A stretch of DNA of 14,896 nucleotides, taken from assembly GCA_035552595.1 (NCBI GenBank), contig DASZKZ010000066.1, forward strand, positions 1-14,896, written 5' to 3'. Position 1 is the stretch's first letter. Every line of letters begins with the position of its first letter. Shown piece by piece: positions 12,417 to 14,896 of the stretch. A program made the position numbers and the translations under genes. The notes under the pieces are model-generated. The model was not told the DNA's origin. It saw nothing but the letters and a program-made list of their open reading frames with translations, and ran no database searches. The stretch comes from Aeolococcus sp035552595. Lineage in GTDB: Bacteria; Chloroflexota; Dormibacteria; Aeolococcales; Aeolococcaceae.

Positions 12417-14896
12417 TCAGTCCGCCCTGGCTGCCAGCGTCCTGTCCCGAGGGCGGCGAAGATGCCGGCGCGGCAGGGCGACGATGACGCCCGGCTCAGC
12501 GGGCGCCGCCGCCCGGACCACGCGGTCGCGGCCTCCCTGCTTGGCCACGTACATGGCCCGGTCGGCCGCCGCCAGGAGCTGCTCGAGGCCGCCCGCATGC
12601 TCCGGATAGGAGGCGATGCCGATCGACGCCGTCAGCCGGTCCAGCCCGCAGCCCTCGGGCAGCACGATGTCCCGGACGGCGACCCGGATGGCCTCGGCGA
12701 CGACCGCCGCGCCGTCAGCGTCGCAGTCCTGGAGCAGGGCCACGAACTCCTCGCCGCCGAGCCGCACCACCGCGTCAGCGCCGCGCACCGTGGCCCGCAA
12801 CCGGGCCGCGACGCGCTGCAGCACCAGGTCCCCGGCGGCGTGGCCCGCGCCGTCGTTGATGCGCTTGAAGTGATCCAGGTCGGTCAGGAGCAGGGCCAGA
12901 GGCCTGCCCTCGCGCGCGGCGCGAGCCAGGTCCCGCTCGCCGGCGTCGCGCAACCAGCGGCTGTTGTAGAGGCGGGTCAGGGGGTCGGTCATGGCTGCGC
13001 TGAGCAGTTCGGCGTAGAGCTGGGCGTTGCGCCAGGCGGCGGCGGCGATGTGGGCGAACAGCGATGCCGCCTCCACCTCGCGATCGGTGAACTGGCCGCT
13101 CCCGAGGCGCCAGCAGTTGATGATCCCCAGCTTGTGCTCGCCGGCGACCAGAGGGATGAGCAGCAGCGACTCGTTGACGATCGGGGTCCCCGGAACCTGT
13201 CGCGCCATGGGGTGTGAGGAGGTGTCAGGCACGTTCACCGGCCTGCCCCTCGCGAACGCCCATCCGGTCAGGCCGGCGTCGAGCGAGAAGCTGTCGGCGA
13301 GGAGCTCGTCACGGTCGGCTCCGGCGGCGAACATGGGGACCATGCGGTGGGTCTCGTAGTCGGCCGCGAAGATGGCCATCTCGCTGACCGGCACCACCCC
13401 GCTCATCAGCTCGGCCATGACTCCGACGATGCGCACCGGGTCGTGCTCGTTCTGGAGGGCGAGCGCCGCCGCGCTCAGCGCCCGTGGCAGGCCGCGCCCA
13501 CGCAGCGAGGGCAGGGTGGCGATCCCGAACGCTGGAGCCTCGACCGCCGCTGGGGTCTCCACCGTCTCCCGCGTCCGCGAGACGTGCTGGCGGCTGAACC
13601 ACGCCTCGTCGACGACCTCGATCTCGGCGTGACCCTCCAGGGGGGCGGTCAGCACCGGCCGTCCCGGCAGCCATCCCTGACCGAACATCACGCCCAGCGA
13701 GACGAGCATGTCCTGCTCCGCGCGGGTCTCGATGCCCTCGGCGATGAGCCGCGCGCCGATGTGGCCACCGAACGAGAGCAGAGCGACCACCAGGGCACGG
13801 CGGGCACGGTCGGTGTCGACGGCGTGGATCAACGAACGATCCACCTTGATGAACTCCGGACGCACCTCCGCGATCACACGCATGCTGGCGTGACCGGCCC
13901 CGGCGTCGTCGACGGCGATGCGGAAGCCGCGCGCGCGCAGCTCGGCGGCGATGCGCTGCAGGCGCGCCAGATCGGTGACCGGCTCGCGTTCGCTGAACTC
14001 GAGCACCACGGAGGTGGGATCGACCCCGGCGTCACGCACCGCGCTGTCGAGCGCGCTCATCCCGCTGCGGTCGAGCAGGGTGCCGATGAGGACGTTGACG
14101 AAGAGATCGGCGTCGCCGAGGTTGGGCGCCTCGCGGAGGGCGGCACGCAGACAGGCGAGGTCGACGCGATTCTGCATCCCGAGCGACGACGCCGAGGCGA
14201 AGAGCTCGTCGGGGGTGAGCAGGTGGGGGCGCGGCGGGAACCGGGCCAGAGCCTCATAGGCGATGACGCTGCCCTCGTAGAGGCGGATGATCGGCTGCAC
14301 CGCGGAGGCGATGGCATCGTCGGCGAGCAGGGACTCGAGAACGCGCCGGAGCCGCGCGTTGGGCCGCGCCGCCGTCAGGGTCGGGAAGCGCTCGACCGCC
14401 GGCTTGCTCTGCTGTCCCCAGACCGCGGCCAGCATCGCCGCCGCCGCCTCCAGGGTGGGTGCCAGCGTCTTCGAGCAGCCCGGACCCCAGACGCTGAGAA
14501 CGGCGGCCACCGTGTCGCGGGTCATCACCGGCACCGCCACCACCATCGCTTCCTCGGACGGAGCCGGCAGCGCCCGAGCCAGGTCCGTGTCGCCCGTCAG
14601 GCTGCGCAGCGTCCCGGTGGCGCCGGCAACCCCGTGGTAGGGACGCTGCAGCTGAACCGGCTGGCGCAGCGCCTCCACCCCGTCGAGTGGGATCCGCATG
14701 CCCACCAGCCGGGCGGCCGCCGCCGGCGAGAGGCGCATCCTCTCCAGCGCGGCGGGGATGTTGACGGCGACGATGACGGCGATGTCGGAGTGGATGGTGG
14801 CCACCGACGCGGCGACGCCGAGCGGCGCCAGCGCACGCGCCACCTCGACCGCCGCTTCCTCAGCGTTGCTGATGCCGGGCAGGCGGTGGCCGAGGT
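12417..14896 (-). CDS. c-di-GMP signalling protein, GAF-EAL-GAF-GGDEF (5' end outside window)
   Basis: Probable bifunctional c-di-GMP phosphodiesterase and diguanylate cyclase. The frame is open to the right edge; a GTG at 14843 is possible, but the upstream residues read on without a stop. Numbering from that GTG: residues ~1-145 are a GAF-like sensor. Residues 165-400 are an EAL domain with catalytic positions kept (EAL 197-199, N250, E282, DD 312-313, K333, E369, Q389). Residues 452-612 are a second GAF domain. Residues 618-775 are a GGDEF domain with the active GGEEF (696-700) and the inhibitory I-site RGAD (687-690) five residues before it. No membrane segments are visible, so it is probably cytoplasmic. 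The tail is basic. Both enzymatic sites look competent; net direction cannot be predicted. It is convergent with the transporter and has no evident link to the cys genes. Confidence 0.9.
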   Translation of the reverse strand, partial: LGHRLPGISNAEEAAVEVARALAPLGVAASVATIHSDIAVIVAVNIPAALERMRLSPAAAARLVGMRIPLDGVEALRQPVQLQRPYHGVAGATGTLRSLTGDTDLARALPAPSEEAMVVAVPVMTRDTVAAVLSVWGPGCSKTLAPTLEAAAAMLAAVWGQQSKPAVERFPTLTAARPNARLRRVLESLLADDAIASAVQPIIRLYEGSVIAYEALARFPPRPHLLTPDELFASASSLGMQNRVDLACLRAALREAPNLGDADLFVNVLIGTLLDRSGMSALDSAVRDAGVDPTSVVLEFSEREPVTDLARLQRIAAELRARGFRIAVDDAGAGHASMRVIAEVRPEFIKVDRSLIHAVDTDRARRALVVALLSFGGHIGARLIAEGIETRAEQDMLVSLGVMFGQGWLPGRPVLTAPLEGHAEIEVVDEAWFSRQHVSRTRETVETPAAVEAPAFGIATLPSLRGRGLPRALSAAALALQNEHDPVRIVGVMAELMSGVVPVSEMAIFAADYETHRMVPMFAAGADRDELLADSFSLDAGLTGWAFARGRPVNVPDTSSHPMARQVPGTPIVNESLLLIPLVAGEHKLGIINCWRLGSGQFTDREVEAASLFAHIAAAAWRNAQLYAELLSAAMTDPLTRLYNSRWLRDAGERDLARAAREGRPLALLLTDLDHFKRINDGAGHAAGDLVLQRVAARLRATVRGADAVVRLGGEEFVALLQDCDADGAAVVAEAIRVAVRDIVLPEGCGLDRLTASIGIASYPEHAGGLEQLLAAADRAMYVAKQGGRDRVVRAAAPAEPGVIVALPRRHLRRPRDRTLAARAD

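Noticed and set aside
1..14896. CRISPR arrays, tRNA/rRNA genes, insertion sequences
   Set aside because: No regularly spaced repeats, tRNA cloverleaf, rRNA sequence or transposase was seen.

Overview
The window is about 15 kb of very GC-rich bacterial DNA. GTG starts are common and genes overlap by a few bases. The GC content, a caa3-type CtaG, an iron-sulfur APS reductase, a TauE-family transporter beside sulfate-assimilation genes and an LCR-type sulfur leader peptide suggest an actinobacterial or Chloroflexota/Dormibacterota-like lineage. No marker gene settles this.

Region 1 (1-3294) concerns copper handling and cytochrome oxidase assembly. A caa3-type CtaG membrane protein on the minus strand lies between two plus-strand proteins that look like paralogs. 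Each has an SCO-like domain followed by a TlpA-like thioredoxin domain. The first has lost the SCO metal ligands but keeps the thioredoxin CxxC. The second keeps the SCO CxxxC and histidine but has lost the thioredoxin cysteines. The first continues past the left window edge.

Region 2 (3295-3688) has no intact gene. It holds a strong hairpin just after the second SCO/TlpA gene and a decayed remnant of an AraC-family regulator.

Region 3 (3689-11381, minus strand) is an assimilatory sulfate-reduction cluster. In transcription order it reads LysR regulator, cysQ, a 318-bp leader region, sat, cysH (APS reductase type), cysC, sulfite reductase hemoprotein and cysG (siroheme synthase). Sulfate is activated to APS by Sat and reduced to sulfite by CysH. 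Sulfite is reduced to sulfide by the siroheme enzyme, whose cofactor CysG makes. CysC and CysQ make PAPS and clear PAP. Adjacent genes on each side of the leader overlap by 1-4 bases.

The leader before sat is the most notable part. A TANNNT -10 box sits 6 nt before the ATG of a 27-codon ORF, consistent with a leaderless transcript. The peptide ends in a D-x2-R-x4-LCR pattern like sulfur-associated leader peptides of actinobacteria. A chain of perfect short hairpins with exchangeable arms follows. This looks like a cysteine-responsive attenuator.

Region 4 (11382-12413, plus strand) is a divergent TauE/SafE-family transporter. It shares with the LysR gene an intergenic region containing nested inverted repeats.

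Region 5 (12417-14896, minus strand) is a large c-di-GMP enzyme, GAF-EAL-GAF-GGDEF, running off the right edge. Its EAL domain lies before the GGDEF domain, the reverse of the usual order.
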